Below, in pieces: positions 25,549 through 36,517 of a stretch of DNA of 64,000 bases. The stretch comes from Trifolium pratense (Eukaryota > Streptophyta > Magnoliopsida > Fabales > Fabaceae): the NCBI RefSeq assembly GCF_020283565.1, contig NC_060059.1, positions 40,726,338-40,790,337 of the forward strand, written 5' to 3'. A model generated the notes under the pieces. The model was not told the DNA's origin and ran no database searches. It saw only the letters and a program-made list of their open reading frames with translations. The translations under genes and the position numbers were made by a program. Position 1 is the first letter of the stretch; each line of letters begins with the position of its first letter.

Positions 25549-27808
25549 ACGCTGTATGTACTCCTTCCTCTCTTCCGCTTCTTGTCATGTACCAAAATGT
25601 CAGTTCTATTCCACTTTTAGCTGAGTAATTTTGAAATCCAGGCTGATAAAGGAAGTTATGTAATATTCTCTAGGCTAGCTTAGGGTAACATTATTTTTTT
25701 TTTGTGTGTACTGTTCTTTGATATGTGTTAAGTGGTGGAACAAGGATTTACGTTTCTAATCATTATTTGGGGAATACTTATCATTAGCCTTTTTTTTTTT
25801 TTGTATATTGACTCCTTGTATACCAATATCACATTATTCATTAGTTAATTGTTCAACAAACCATTTATTATCCCTACTTGAAAGAGCTTTGAGATTCATG
25901 CATTGATAAAATTTCTGTATATAATGAGCAACGTCTAAAGTCTCTTCGGTGCATGCGCCTGCATCTCCTCCTGATAGTTAAATCCATCATTTGGAGGGTT
26001 TAGTAGGATCACTGTGTTTACCTGTTTGCACAATCTTTATTGATTTCACTCGAGTTATCGTGATCACTAGATAACGCATGAGAATGTTTACCAATGTCCT
26101 TGCAGCTGTTGTTCATCGTAGTGCATGTTTCCTCGAGTTAGGGTTTGATAGAAACGGGAAAAAAAAACCCGAATATTTACACATTATGACCATTGGGAGA
26201 TTCAAAACGAATATTTGGACGCACATGACGAAGGTGCATAGAGAGAGCCAGAGGAAAAGTGAAGTAGCGAAAGGAAGAACAAATGAGAGAGACTATGAGA
26301 TTGAGAAGGAAAAAGTTAACTAAGTAAATAAGTGAAGATTTAGTTTACACAAATCTATCTACTTCTGTCATTTTGAAACTAGGTAAAATAAATTGTTAAT
26401 GTCTTGCATTTTCGTCGATAATGAAGTAGTCAGGTTAATGTGATATATGCTAAAAAAAGTGGTTGATAACATACATTTTTGTAGCTAATGAAATAATATT
26501 GTGTTTGTGTTACAAACATACTTATATAATTGTCCAAAAATTACATAGGATGCCAAGTATTGATGTCACATTATATGTTCCAATAACATTTCCCTTCCTA
26601 GAAAGTCATACTTAATGAAGCTCACGATGATTGTGTAACTTTATAATAATAAAATGCAATACATACCTTTGTCCTTCACAATTGGAGTTTGTTGAAAGTA
26701 TTATTATTTCATTTATTTGTTTAATAATAATAAAATGCAACACACAATACCTATGTCCTTTACAAATGGAGTTTGTTGAAAGGTGCTTTGAAACCAACGT
26801 AAGTGTGTAGTTAAATATTAAAATTATGTTAGTTAGGATTATGAAGATTATTATTTTAGTTAGATGCATGAACCCTTCAAATAAGGATATATAATTTATT
26901 AAAATTATTGCTATAGTATGCAGGCACACACACCAAGCCACCGACTGCTTTAGTTTTGGTGACATGCTGCCATCAAATACATAAATGGTTTTTTCTTGTG
27001 TTTTTTTAATCCCATGATGTCTTGTGATCATAATTCACAGACCAGTTATTCAGATACTATGCTTCATTTATTGAGTTGATCCATAATCTTTCAATATAAA
27101 GAGATTTATTTAAGGGGTTAATATCTACCAACTAAGAGTAAAGTTGAAAAAAAAAATACATTAATTAAATATTAAAAATTCTAAACTAGACCAAGACATT
27201 AGACATACACTAAGACATTATCAGGATACTGTTTGTTTAATGATGACAGTAACTAATGCATTAGTCTTGTAGCATAATGATGTTTCTTCATCTTTCTTTC
27301 TTTATTCCACTTTGCCATGTCCATTCATTTTACATTGACCAGCAAAGAGAATGTTTACATGAACCACTTTCTGTGTTTTGAATATTCATATACAGGAATG
27401 GAATGATTCATTAATATTAATCTGTAATTTCTGCTGTGAGCCAATTTAATCGATCTGTTAAAGACTAGATGACTCAAATCGAGAACTAAAAACATTATCC
27501 GTTCAATCTTCATCAATGGTCGAGATCATTGAATTCAATGACACAATTGATGGTTGTGCAGCAAAGCCATGTCCATTTTTGATCAAGCAGCAACAAAGTG
27601 TGTACTTGTTTTGGTGTCTACACATAATTTCACGGCTTTCAAATGTGAAAGCCGGAAAATGAAACACGGATACAGATACGAACACCGGACAAGATACTAA
27701 CGTAGATATTTGAAAAATTTGCCGGACACCAAAACAAACGCACACTTAATTGCCATAGGAAACAACATAACTACATTTGGTAGTGCATCCATGATCCGTT
27801 GCTGTAAT
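25549..27808. other. LCB1 3' flank and intergenic spacer
   Basis: The LCB1 3' UTR probably ends in the T-rich stretch before about 25860. Beyond it I see no gene. The spacer holds a duplicated segment (26642-26698 and 26721-26782, both with AATAATAAAATGCAA and GGAGTTTGTTGAAAG) and a GACAC-type repeat fragment at about 27660-27735. Open frames here lack domains. Confidence 0.55.
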
Positions 27809-30030
27809 CTATGATAATGATACTGAGTATGGTGATTTTTCTGAACCATCCAACACAATTTCAAATAAATCAGCTTCAGACTCCTCATCAAAATCAAATG
27901 CTACATTGTTATTATTCCCATTGTTGTGATTTCCTTTCGTTGCAGATTGATTTTGCCACGGCGAATCAATCCTTCCCATGGAAAATAGTTCCTTACTGTC
28001 ATCGAAGCCAAGGGTAGCACCAGGGGAATGTACAAGTGGTGCTATGAAGCATGGATTTGGTGTTCTTTGTGCATTTGCAGGAGCATATTTGAATGCAATT
28101 TGTCCAAAATTAACTAAAACCATAATGTCTATATTTGCAGTCAAAGTTGGATACAGTGGAGTGCTGTATTCTTCTGTTTGACAGTGAATTACATGCACCA
28201 ATTCTGAGTCTAATGTGAAGAAAACTTTCCTTTTCCTTGGATCAAATCCACAACCAATTACTGTATCAGTTCCTACCCATTGTGCTTTGTCTGACTCAAA
28301 TACAAGTTTCATTCCTGTGACCAAAATTTTATCATTAGATATCTAGAAAGAAACATAAATTGAAACAAGTTTTATAGAAGTATAAATCTAATCTAACTAG
28401 TCTTTTTTGTTTTGTTTATAGGTACAACATATTTTTTTACAATATAAAGTTTAGGCGAGATAGGACTCGGAAGCTCACTTGAGATGGAGAAAAAGTCTCA
28501 AGGTTCAAAGAGCGCTGACAGAGGTACTTACATATTACTCATGAACAAGGTCCTCACATTGACAATGAGATTCAAACTCAGGTCCTCGAGGAATCTGAGT
28601 TGAATCTTTATCGACTGGACCAACCTAAGTGTTTTTGTATAATGTACAAAATTGTAGTTATTCTCCTTGAAACATTTCAAGTGGGCTGTCACAATGTTGA
28701 TGTTTTAGGTAAGAATTGGAAAATTGTCTTTCGTTGGGTTATGTTAAGTTGTTCCTTTCTATCACATCAACACAAAGCTAAGACTTTTTATATTTTGTTA
28801 TTTAGCAAAACTACAGTATTTCCGTAATCTCTCTAAGTTTTGATATACGAGATCCATTTAAGCGTCTAACGTTTCCTAACAGATGTTCTTCTATATACAC
28901 TGACCTTAGATCAAATCTCTGATCACACACTTACGAGACTCGACTATCTGCCATCGTGTCATACAAATAAAACATTATTACTTATGAATTGTGAATCTGT
29001 GCTGCATTTTATCTCGACTATCTGCCATCGTGTCATACAAATAAAACATTATTACTTATGAATTGTGAATCTGTGCTGCATTTTATTAGTGTCACCTATT
29101 GACTACAAACTTAGACCTTTAGAAATGTAATTTGCTCAAATGGTAAATCATCAAAATAAAAATGAAAAAGAGAGGTAATTTATTATTACCATCAAGAAAA
29201 ACAGAACCATTGGAGTTGAACCCTATGCTTCTAGGGTAAGTCCCTGGAACTCTTAAAGGAACACTTTCTCCAGCAGTTAACCCCAATGACAACATCACAG
29301 ATCCACTTTTCCCACTTTCTTTTCCTTCCACTTTCATTTCTTCAACACTTTTCAAACCACCTTCATCATTTGAACTATCTTCAATGAGTAGTTTAGTTTT
29401 CTCCCCTTCTTTTCTTCCTACCAATTCATGATCATCTCCACCACAAGAATACAATACAGTGATTTCAAAATAAGCTTCTTGTGGAAATGCATGGTTCCCT
29501 AAAGAAGGACCAGGAAGAGGCAAAGAAGTCCTAATAACAGAAGCAACACTTGTAGTAAAAGTGTTGTTTAAACACATTTTCAAACCAGGATTGAGTCTTA
29601 TCTTCTGCATGAATTCATTTGATCCTTGACACACTTCCCAACTTATCTCAGCCTCATTTTCTATTCCATATTCACCACTAACACATGCTCCTAAAAGGGT
29701 TGATGAAGTTGATTTTTTTGATGACATTGAAATGCTACTATTGTAGATTATGAAAGCAAATCTTGACCATCCATTTTCAACAGCATCAGAAGCTAGATAT
29801 GGATGATCAATCCAGCTGAACAAATCTTTTCTTCCATAACCTTTTTTCTTTATCCTTTGATCAAATCTTCTTTCATGGCTCTCTATTCTGGTCAAGCTAT
29901 TTGATTCAACAAATTTCTTTTCATCTTTCTTATCATGACATAACCTCCAAATGAAAACAAACAAAAGGGTTGAAAAACATCCAATTAAGGATGCTACTAC
30001 TGCAACATGTATATGTAACCACTGAGTCAT
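27809..30030 (-). CDS. Membrane-anchored SPRY-domain protein
   Basis: Two exons, 30030-29190 and 28314-27809, join in frame (GAT G|GA ATG) to give 448 aa. The start is the Met of MTQWLHIHV; an upstream in-frame Met 15 codons earlier is very Lys/Glu-rich and less likely. Residues about 7-29 are a hydrophobic segment followed by basic and charged residues, fitting a signal anchor with the bulk of the protein cytosolic. A SPRY/B30.2-type fold follows (ENGWSRFAF, EAYFEITVLYSCGGD near its start; GTYPRSIGFNSNGSVFLDG; VGTDTVIGCGFDPRKRKVFF; LYPTLTANIDIMVLVNFGQ). The last strands of the domain are in exon 2. The tail is acidic (DFDEESEADLFE). SPRY domains bind proteins; the partner is unknown. Gene name not recognised. 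Confidence 0.85.
28455..28625 (-). repeat. Possible SINE remnant in the SPRY-gene intron
   Basis: On the minus strand, TTGGTCCAGTCGATAAAGATTC leads to a B-box-like AGTTTGAATCTC near 28565, with GGACCTTGTTCATGAG beyond it. The arrangement resembles a tRNA-derived SINE head, but ends and target duplications are not clear. Confidence 0.35.
28939..29086. repeat. Exact 74-bp tandem duplication in the SPRY-gene intron
   Basis: The segment starting CTCGACTATCTGCCATCGTG at 28939 is repeated without visible change from 29013, with the second copy ending near 29086. Both lie in the 875-bp intron (28315-29189). Identity of the copies suggests a recent event or an assembly artefact. Confidence 0.9.
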
Positions 30031-31420
30031 CAATTCAGATTCTTTCTGGTTTTTTTTTTCTTCTCTCTTTTTCAATTTTCAATTTGTTATGCAATATAGA
30101 TTGTTCTAATGATAAAAGAAGGAAAGGAATGAATGTAGATAAAGTATTAAGGAATGAAATGAAATTTCTTTTGCATATATAGATTGTTATGAATGACTAA
30201 GATTTGATTAATCAAAGCATTTAAGAATTGAGATGTTACCAAACTAAAAGTGACAAATGAAGGTTGAGTTGAGTTTTCCTTGGAGTGCATATTCTTTGTC
30301 AGTTCCTTTTACTAATTTAGTTTATGGGAACCCACAAACACTTTGTTAAAAAACAATTAATTTGTTTGCTGTTACAAGACATCTTTTTGGGGGGTATGGT
30401 CATGGTTTTCTGTTTTTGTTTCAGGTAAACTCATAAGTATATTTTTATAAATCGATACCTTTCGAACTAAATTAATGGTTGAGATCATTTAAAATTAATT
30501 TACTAACTGTTTAATTTGAATCATCAGATGTAAAATATATGGATGAAATTTATTAATGTGTATACTCATGTACAACATTTTTGTATAAGAATCGTGTACA
30601 ATTATAATCGTGTACATTTTTGTATAAGAATCACTTGTCATCGTTAACGGTGGTAACCCAAAAAAAAAGTGATTTTTATTTATACATTAGAATGTGTAAC
30701 CTAAATTTTAGAATGGATTCCCAACATTCCATCATCTGCAAAAAGTTTTGAGTTTTCCTACTACCTATGGCACCCACTTAATTAGGGCATGCACCAAACA
30801 TCATAACTCAATGTTCCATTTTAATCACTAATACTACTAGTAGGTTGGAGAGAAAAAAAAACATTTGCACATGCTGATTTTGTCTTATTTGATGAATCAT
30901 GGTAGATGATGACCCTTACCAGGTGCCAAACTCATTGTGTATAGAGACACCTAAATATGGTCACTATTGAGTGCAAATTGCCTCACATCAGACAAATATA
31001 GCTGAATTGGAATTAGGTATGGGGGTACAAAACGAAATAAAATACCTGAAAATAAAATGATAAGAACTCTTCAAACCGGCAATGTGAGGTGTGATTAGTA
31101 AATGTCTGTCATTATACAAAAGGACGTGTTAATGAATATTTTAGAGAAATAATATTTTGACACCAATTTGGACATCAACATTGTGTCTTCTCTACTGCCA
31201 TTTCACGATCTTCTCTACTTCCCTCTCTAGTAAAATTTTGTCTTCCGTGAAAATCGGACCATGTACCTGGGAACATTAATTAAATGAAATTTACTCTTGT
31301 TTAATAAATCAAGGGTAGAAAAAACTTGACTTATCAAAATTTATTATTTCTTAATCCATGTGCCCAACTCTTTTTTTTTTGGAACAAATGCCCAACTCTA
31401 GAATAACCAAAGATCATGAA
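30031..31420. other. Intergenic spacer
   Basis: Holds the SPRY-gene leader and promoter (T-rich on the gene strand), then AT-rich sequence. A small direct duplication containing CATTTTTGTATAAGAATC occurs at about 30575-30635. No coding sequence recognised. Confidence 0.5.
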
Positions 31421-31690
31421 TTAATGCCACGATGATTTTTTAATTATCCAATACTTCGTCCTATCATCACTTACCTCGTAGCTAACTATAGCAACAACAT
31501 GGTTCAACTCGGGATCGCATGGTCTTGAATAAAACTCACCACCATTGTAATTCGAAAAATCATTGCCGGTAGCGACTAAAGTTAATACTGGTTGTTGTGC
31601 CACAACTTGTAGTAGTTGTTTCTCATCATCAGGAGGTGCATCAAATCCTACTGAGAGTATAAAATCATTACGGCATGCTTGTTGAATTGC
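31421..31690 (-). pseudogene. Papain-family cysteine protease fragment
   Basis: About 88 codons on the minus strand match the C-terminal part of plant papain-like proteases (C1A): a DDEKQLLQVVAQQPV segment (usually ..LL.AVANQPV), a NYNGGEFYSRPC strand, then the catalytic-His region ELNHVVAIVSY (usually LDHGVAIVGY) and TKYWIIKKSSWH (usually KYW.VKNSWG). The His remains, but the catalytic Asn of the KNSWG motif reads Lys, and the frame ends just after. The signal peptide, prodomain and catalytic-Cys half are absent upstream, where unrelated sequence leads to the NYN gene on the other strand. It is a broken gene fragment. Confidence 0.75.
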
Positions 31691-31937
31691 AAAAAAATTC
31701 GGAAAACGGGTTCTAAAGTTTTTAACCAAGGGCAAAAATGGAAAAATTGGGGTAGAAAGGAAACAGAGGGGTGGGTTGAGAAAAATTATCGTATCAAAGG
31801 GAGTGCAAATAACCACTCCAATGAAAATTCCTTGGGTTGGATTGTATTATTAAAACTAATAGTATTGGGCCACAAAATAATGAAGCTCAAGTCATTTTCA
31901 TTAAAAAAAACAAAAAAATATAACTCCCAAAGAAGGA

Positions 31938-32936
31938 ATGCTAGGAAGAGAAGAGAAGAGCATGTATTCTCTTTGCCTCCAAAACGCAACAACACTACAC
32001 ACTTTCCATTTTCCCTCCAACCTAACTTCTTCTCTTCTTTTCCCAATCAATAATCACAAATTATCCTCAAAAGCCCGTTTCCAATGCTCCATCAAAACCA
32101 ATAACACAAACACCAAACAAGTCACTAACAAAAAGGTTCTAATCCTATGGGACCTCGACAACAAACCTCCACGTGGACCTCCATACAACGCCGCACTCTC
32201 TCTCAAAACCCTCGCCGAACGCTACGGCGACGTCGTTTCAATCTCCGCTTATACAATTCGACACTCCTTCTTCAATCTCCCTCAATGGCATCCCGAACAA
32301 AACCCTAACCCTAATTCCATGATTTGCCGTGTCTGTGGCCGTGAATGCAAATCATTCTTCGATCTCCATGTTCATTTCAAGAAAGTTCACGAGTACCAGC
32401 ATCAGATGTGGCTGAAACGAGTGAAATCGATTAAATTGAGTCGGTTGAAGGTTGGGTTTAGACGTAGAAGGCATATGCATAATGAGGCTGCGAGGACTAT
32501 TGCTCCGCCTAGGGTTGGATTTGGATTGGCTTCGGAGTTGCGGCGTGCTGGTGTTTTTGTGAAGGTTGTGGAAATTGGTGATAAGGTGAATGCTGCTGAT
32601 TCCTCGTTGAAGAGGGAGGTGATGAGTGGAGGGATTGATTATTTGATTTTGGTTTCGGATGATTCGGAGTATTGGGAGATGTTGAGGGAGGTGAGGGAGA
32701 AGAAATTGGGGAATGTTGTTGTTGTTGGAGATTATTGGGATAGGTATTTAGGGAGGAATGCTGATTTGTGGCTTCCTTGGATTGTTGTTGAGAATGGGAA
32801 GGTTGATGGAATGGATTCGATGGGAAGAGGAACATTAACAGAGGATTTGGATGATGAATTGGAAGAAGATGATAATGTGGATGATGAGTATACAATAGAA
32901 GAAGAACAAGAAGAAGATGGGTTTTATGTTTATTAA
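31938..32936 (+). CDS. NYN-domain protein with a C2H2 zinc finger, probably organelle-targeted
   Basis: Intronless, 332 aa from the first Met at 31938, or 324 aa from Met9 at 31962 (MYSLCLQN), which gives a better transit peptide: the first 50 residues are rich in Ser, Thr, Asn and Leu with almost no acid. A NYN (limkain-b1-type, PIN-like nuclease) domain is suggested by KVLILWDLDNKPP near residue 66 with its early acidic residues. It resumes with GIDYLILVSDDSEYW near 230 and NVVVVGDYWDRYLGRNADLW near 260. A single C2H2 finger (C-x2-C-x12-H-x4-H, C130 to H151) is inserted between the two halves. The last 35 residues are strongly acidic. NYN proteins are thought to process RNA; the substrate is unknown. 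The gene symbol is not recognised. Confidence 0.85.
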   Translation: MLGREEKSMYSLCLQNATTLHTFHFPSNLTSSLLFPINNHKLSSKARFQCSIKTNNTNTKQVTNKKVLILWDLDNKPPRGPPYNAALSLKTLAERYGDVVSISAYTIRHSFFNLPQWHPEQNPNPNSMICRVCGRECKSFFDLHVHFKKVHEYQHQMWLKRVKSIKLSRLKVGFRRRRHMHNEAARTIAPPRVGFGLASELRRAGVFVKVVEIGDKVNAADSSLKREVMSGGIDYLILVSDDSEYWEMLREVREKKLGNVVVVGDYWDRYLGRNADLWLPWIVVENGKVDGMDSMGRGTLTEDLDDELEEDDNVDDEYTIEEEQEEDGFYVY

Positions 32937-32954
32937 TTTGATTCTATTTTAAAT

Positions 32955-33160
32955 CAGTATTGTCAAGTAGCGGTTATGGTGGCGCTACAATGGTATTGCA
33001 TAGCGGAACTCGAACAAATCGCTATTGTTATGTGATGTGCTATTTAGTACAAATTATTGGTCAAATAACGACTACGGTGGCACTAGGGCGTTGTAACATA
33101 ACGGAAATTGAACCAACTGCTATTTTCTGTGATCGGCAATTGGAAATACTGTTTTAAATG
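32955..33160 (+). repeat. 'TAGCGG' dispersed repeat just downstream of the NYN gene
   Basis: AGTAGCGGTTATGGTGGCGC, TTGCATAGCGGAACTCGAAC and GGCACTAGGGCGTTGTAACA are near-repeats of a GC-richer sequence type that I recall as dispersed in legume genomes. It may serve as the 3' UTR of the NYN gene. Boundaries uncertain. Confidence 0.4.
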
Positions 33161-33689
33161 AAGCTAGACTGGTTTGAGGTTTAAGAATGGATTAGCGAAG
33201 TTGAGGTTGAGTGATGTTGAATTGAGGATAGTGTTATATGTTAAATGTAGCAGCATCTTGAACAATGAGGGTTGCCGATGGAGTGCTTTATTTGAGGGAT
33301 TAAATATGCTGAAGGTTCAGGCTTGTGATGGTATGTTCTACTCTAAACCTTTTCATATATTTTTCCTTTTTCTTCTTGTATATTGGATGACACATGATTA
33401 ATTGAAAGATAGATTGCAGTTTGGGATGGACATTTTAAGTGCTTTACTTTAGTTACATCTTTGATTTTAATATATGATATATTTTGTTGTTTGCATCTTG
33501 TGTCTGCTATATTAGTAGTTGTGGGGAGCAAATTGTGATATAATTCTTTGGTTATGTAGGATCTCAATAGTAATATTATTAGAATTAGGTTTATAAGACG
33601 ATGAAGTTATTAGTTTCGACTATTGAAGCAAATATGATAATAGTGATGTTTTGTTGATTTGAGTGGATTGAAGTTTACTTGGAAGTTGG

Positions 33690-33850
33690 CTGTCTTTTAT
33701 TTTTGGCTTAAATACATTTTTAATCACTCTACTTTAGCTTCATTTACAGTTTTGGTTCTCCAATTTTAAATCCACAAATTTGGCCCCCCAATGAAATAGA
33801 AATTGGTTATTAAGCAAGGATCCACCTAGATAGTGTCATGTCATCAACTG
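33690..33850. repeat. 'GGCTTAAATACATTTTT' dispersed repeat
   Basis: Begins GGCTTAAATACATTTTTAAT and continues with a TTGGTTCTCCAATTTT..GGATCCACCTAGATAGTGTC pattern, typical of the very common non-coding repeat class in legumes with 'TTTTGGTCCCT' words. It adjoins the palindromic element at 33850. Confidence 0.4.
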
Positions 33851-34905
33851 ATTATTGTTTTTTGTCACTTTCATTTCTTTGTTCACAAGGTGTAAATGCA
33901 CTTTCTTGTTTGTTTTTAATCACTAATAAATTTTGTTGATTTGTGTCTTATTTTTTTTATATATATTTTAATAACTGCAATAATTTTGTGCGTAGAGATG
34001 AATACTTTTAATTCTAGGCAAGCCAAGTAACAAGATGATGACACAAAACCTCAACGGAATTATGTTACAAAGATGAAAAAACGTGTAGGTTGCATGAGAG
34101 GTGGCGATTTTGAAATAAAATGCAACATGTGTGATGTAACATATAATGGATCATGCCGTTCAAAAAAAAAAAACTTATAATGGATCATATACTAGAGTGA
34201 AATCACATTTGTTAAGTATTTTGTGAAAGGGAGTTAGACCTTGTACGAATATAACAACACTGAATTCGAAGAATAAAAGATAGACAATGAGGTTAGATTT
34301 AAGGTGGAGAAATCAAAAGTATTGTTGGTGCTGATCTAAAAAAGAGAAAGGCATCAACAATATATGGTTCTTTTAATATGCAAGCTAAAGAGACTCAATT
34401 ATAAAATTGCTATTATGTTTTACTCTGTTGGAATACCATTTCATAATAGCAATTTTATAATCAAATGTCTCTCTAGCTTGCATATTAAAAGAATCATTTA
34501 TCGTTGATATCTTTCTCTTCTTTTTTTTAATCACCAATAATGGTTTGACATTCATTGGGAGGCAAAGAGATAAATTTTTGGTTTGACTTTTCCACTTTAA
34601 ATCTAGTCTCATTGTCTATTTATTATATAAGTTTGAAGGTTGTCTATATTCGAACAAGTTGTAACCCATTTTTCTTAAATCTTCAACAAATGTGACCTCC
34701 CTCTAGTATATGATTCTGTAACATAATTTCATATAGGTTTTGTGTCATTACCTTGTTCTTTGGCTCTACTAGTATTAGAATTACTCATCTCTACACACAA
34801 ATTTATGTCAATTATTATACATTTACGACTCGTGAACAAAGAAATAAAAGTACATTTACGACTTGTGAACAAAGAAATAAAAGTGATAAAAAGCAATAGG
34901 AATAT
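33850..34905. mobile_element. Large imperfect palindrome built from a hAT-type transposon end
   Basis: The left arm (33850-34420) and right arm (34441-34905) are inverted copies around a spacer near 34430. Matching words include GTCACTTTCATTTCTTTGTTCAC (left) against GTGAACAAAGAAATAAAAGTGA (right). TAGAGATGAATACTTTTAATTC, ATCATATACTAGAG.., TAGACAATGAGGTTAGATTTAA and TCAATTATAAAATTGCTATTATG are likewise mirrored. In the left arm, codons from about 34043 encode KPQRNYVTKMKKRVGCMRGG, then CNMCDVTYNGS and further on YTRVKSHLL: a BED-type zinc finger as at the N-terminus of hAT transposases. It is interrupted by a 21-bp insertion and stops. The right arm lacks much of the finger. Confidence 0.75.
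34818..34883. repeat. 33-bp tandem duplication in the right palindrome arm
   Basis: TACATTTACGACTCGTGAAC.. at 34818-34850 repeats at 34851-34883 with a single C-to-T difference. Confidence 0.9.
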
Positions 34906-36355
34906 AATGATAATGAATAACACTACCGAGTTCAAACTCCAAAACACACAAACACACGGCTTGTGCACATGCTTTAAATATATGTATATAATAATAGAAA
35001 CTTCATAGTTACTTTCAACTTGCAAGACAGTAACAATACATAAATTATAAATGAAAACTGAGTTAGAGAAAACACAACGAAGAGTTACGATGTAGGATTG
35101 AGAAAGTGAGAAGCTCACCATCATCATAAAGACCAACGAAAAAGAAAAATATAACCTGGCAAAGATAGAGATGATGGCAAAAAGAGTATTGGCTAGTGAA
35201 GTGATTAGAAGACAATGAATAAGGAACCAACTATGAACAACTGCTTATTTTTTTTTGAAAATTGGGACACTTTCCACTAGCATCATGTGTCCAACACCGA
35301 CGCATATGTTGCAAGCGGTGTCCATACTTTGCAGGTATATATTGAGAAAAAACTTGTATTTTAAGCTGTCTAAATGTACATTTTCGAATAAAATATCTGC
35401 AAGTACAATTTTGAAAACACCCGTGTTATTTTATTTATTTTATAAATGTGGTGTGTAGGAAGCTGTTCCCAAAAGTATTTTAGGCATGAACCATAAACCA
35501 TAACGTGTTAGTGCGGATGATCCAGTTTGCTGGGTATTTGTGACAGGTTGACACAATCACACACCTTTTCAACAATGAGATGATAGAACTCTGATGAATA
35601 GGTTGGCACACCTTAGCGGACTGTTTTACAGAGGAGGGAAGATACTAGAGAGGCAGTGTTGTTTTAATTGAAATTTCACCTTCTATTCTATAAGATATTT
35701 TACGGGTAGAGATGTGGACACTTGAGAAACATGAGAGAAATTAAATGGAGAGGTTTTATTTCCCTTGTTTTATAGAGACTTGACTGTCAACCTCATTTTA
35801 AACCCAATCCGTGGATGGCTTATTTTAAAATATCTTATAGAATATTTCATCAAAGTAAGCTACTTATTTATTTTCATGAGATCTTTTAGTAAAAACTGTT
35901 TGGCAAAACTTCCCCTTTTAAGTACTGCTTAAACATTTGAAAAGTACTGCTTATTAGTTATGGAAAAATTGGGCCAAACACAGCCTTGCACTCTTATGGT
36001 AATGCATATCTATAAGTACTGCTTAAACATTTGACTTAAGAAAAAGCACTGCTTTAACATAATGATAACTCGTGACATTTGTTGTGCATGGCAGTTCTGA
36101 TAGGGAATAAGATGTTAAACTAAGCCAAAAGTCCATTTGAAAATGTGACGATAAGATAAGAAAAAGTGGGTACTTGCATTGAATTTCTTTTTCTAGGAGT
36201 TATAGTTCAAAGTTTGACCACGCACAGACCTGATTGGTCTCAAGTACATTTTTCATATAGTTTTCCTAAAATGTTGTTTTGTTTCAATTTTGGCAACTCT
36301 ACTTCATAATTTCAAGTACACACACATACCTCATCTATTTATTGCTTTTGTTTTT
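34906..36355. other. Gene-free spacer with a small foldback
   Basis: Non-coding. Contains a perfect 19-bp inverted repeat, TATTCTATAAGATATTTTA at 35684-35702 and its complement at 35826-35844, enclosing 123 bp. GTACTGCTTAAACATTTGA recurs near 35925 and 36018. No domain-bearing open frames. Confidence 0.5.
35684..35844. repeat. 161-bp foldback with perfect 19-bp arms
   Basis: Arms 35684-35702 and 35826-35844 are exact reverse complements. The flanks do not give a clear target duplication, so MITE status is inferred. Confidence 0.6.
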
Positions 36356-36358
36356 TTT

Positions 36359-36475
36359 GGTTTAGTAGCCTATTTTTTTGAGGTATTTTGTTTAGTAGCC
36401 AAGTAGCTATAAATTACACCTTAAAGGTGAATAAGTGGAGTGTCTGAGGTTCGAACTCCGGTATGCATTTCTGGT
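36359..36475 (-). mobile_element. SINE fragment, same family as 10255-10383
   Basis: On the minus strand a B-box GAGTTCGAACCTC (36458-36446) is followed by CACTCCACTTATTCACCTTTAA and GCTACTTGGCTACTAAACAAA, matching the 3' half of the SINE at 10255. The A-box half is missing. Confidence 0.6.
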
Positions 36476-36517
36476 CCATTTTATATTTGTATATTCAAAG
36501 GATGCTATTTAGATATA

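Noticed and set aside
26612..27031. 139-codon minus-strand open frame
   Set aside because: It runs through the duplicated AATAATAAAATGCAA repeat and has Ile/Asn-rich low complexity; no domain.
32509..32895. 128-codon minus-strand frame rich in His, Pro and Ser
   Set aside because: It is the antisense shadow of the NYN gene.
34729..35136. 135-codon minus-strand open frame
   Set aside because: It spans the right arm of the palindrome and its duplicated 33-bp unit; composition is hydrophobic and AT-driven, with no domain.
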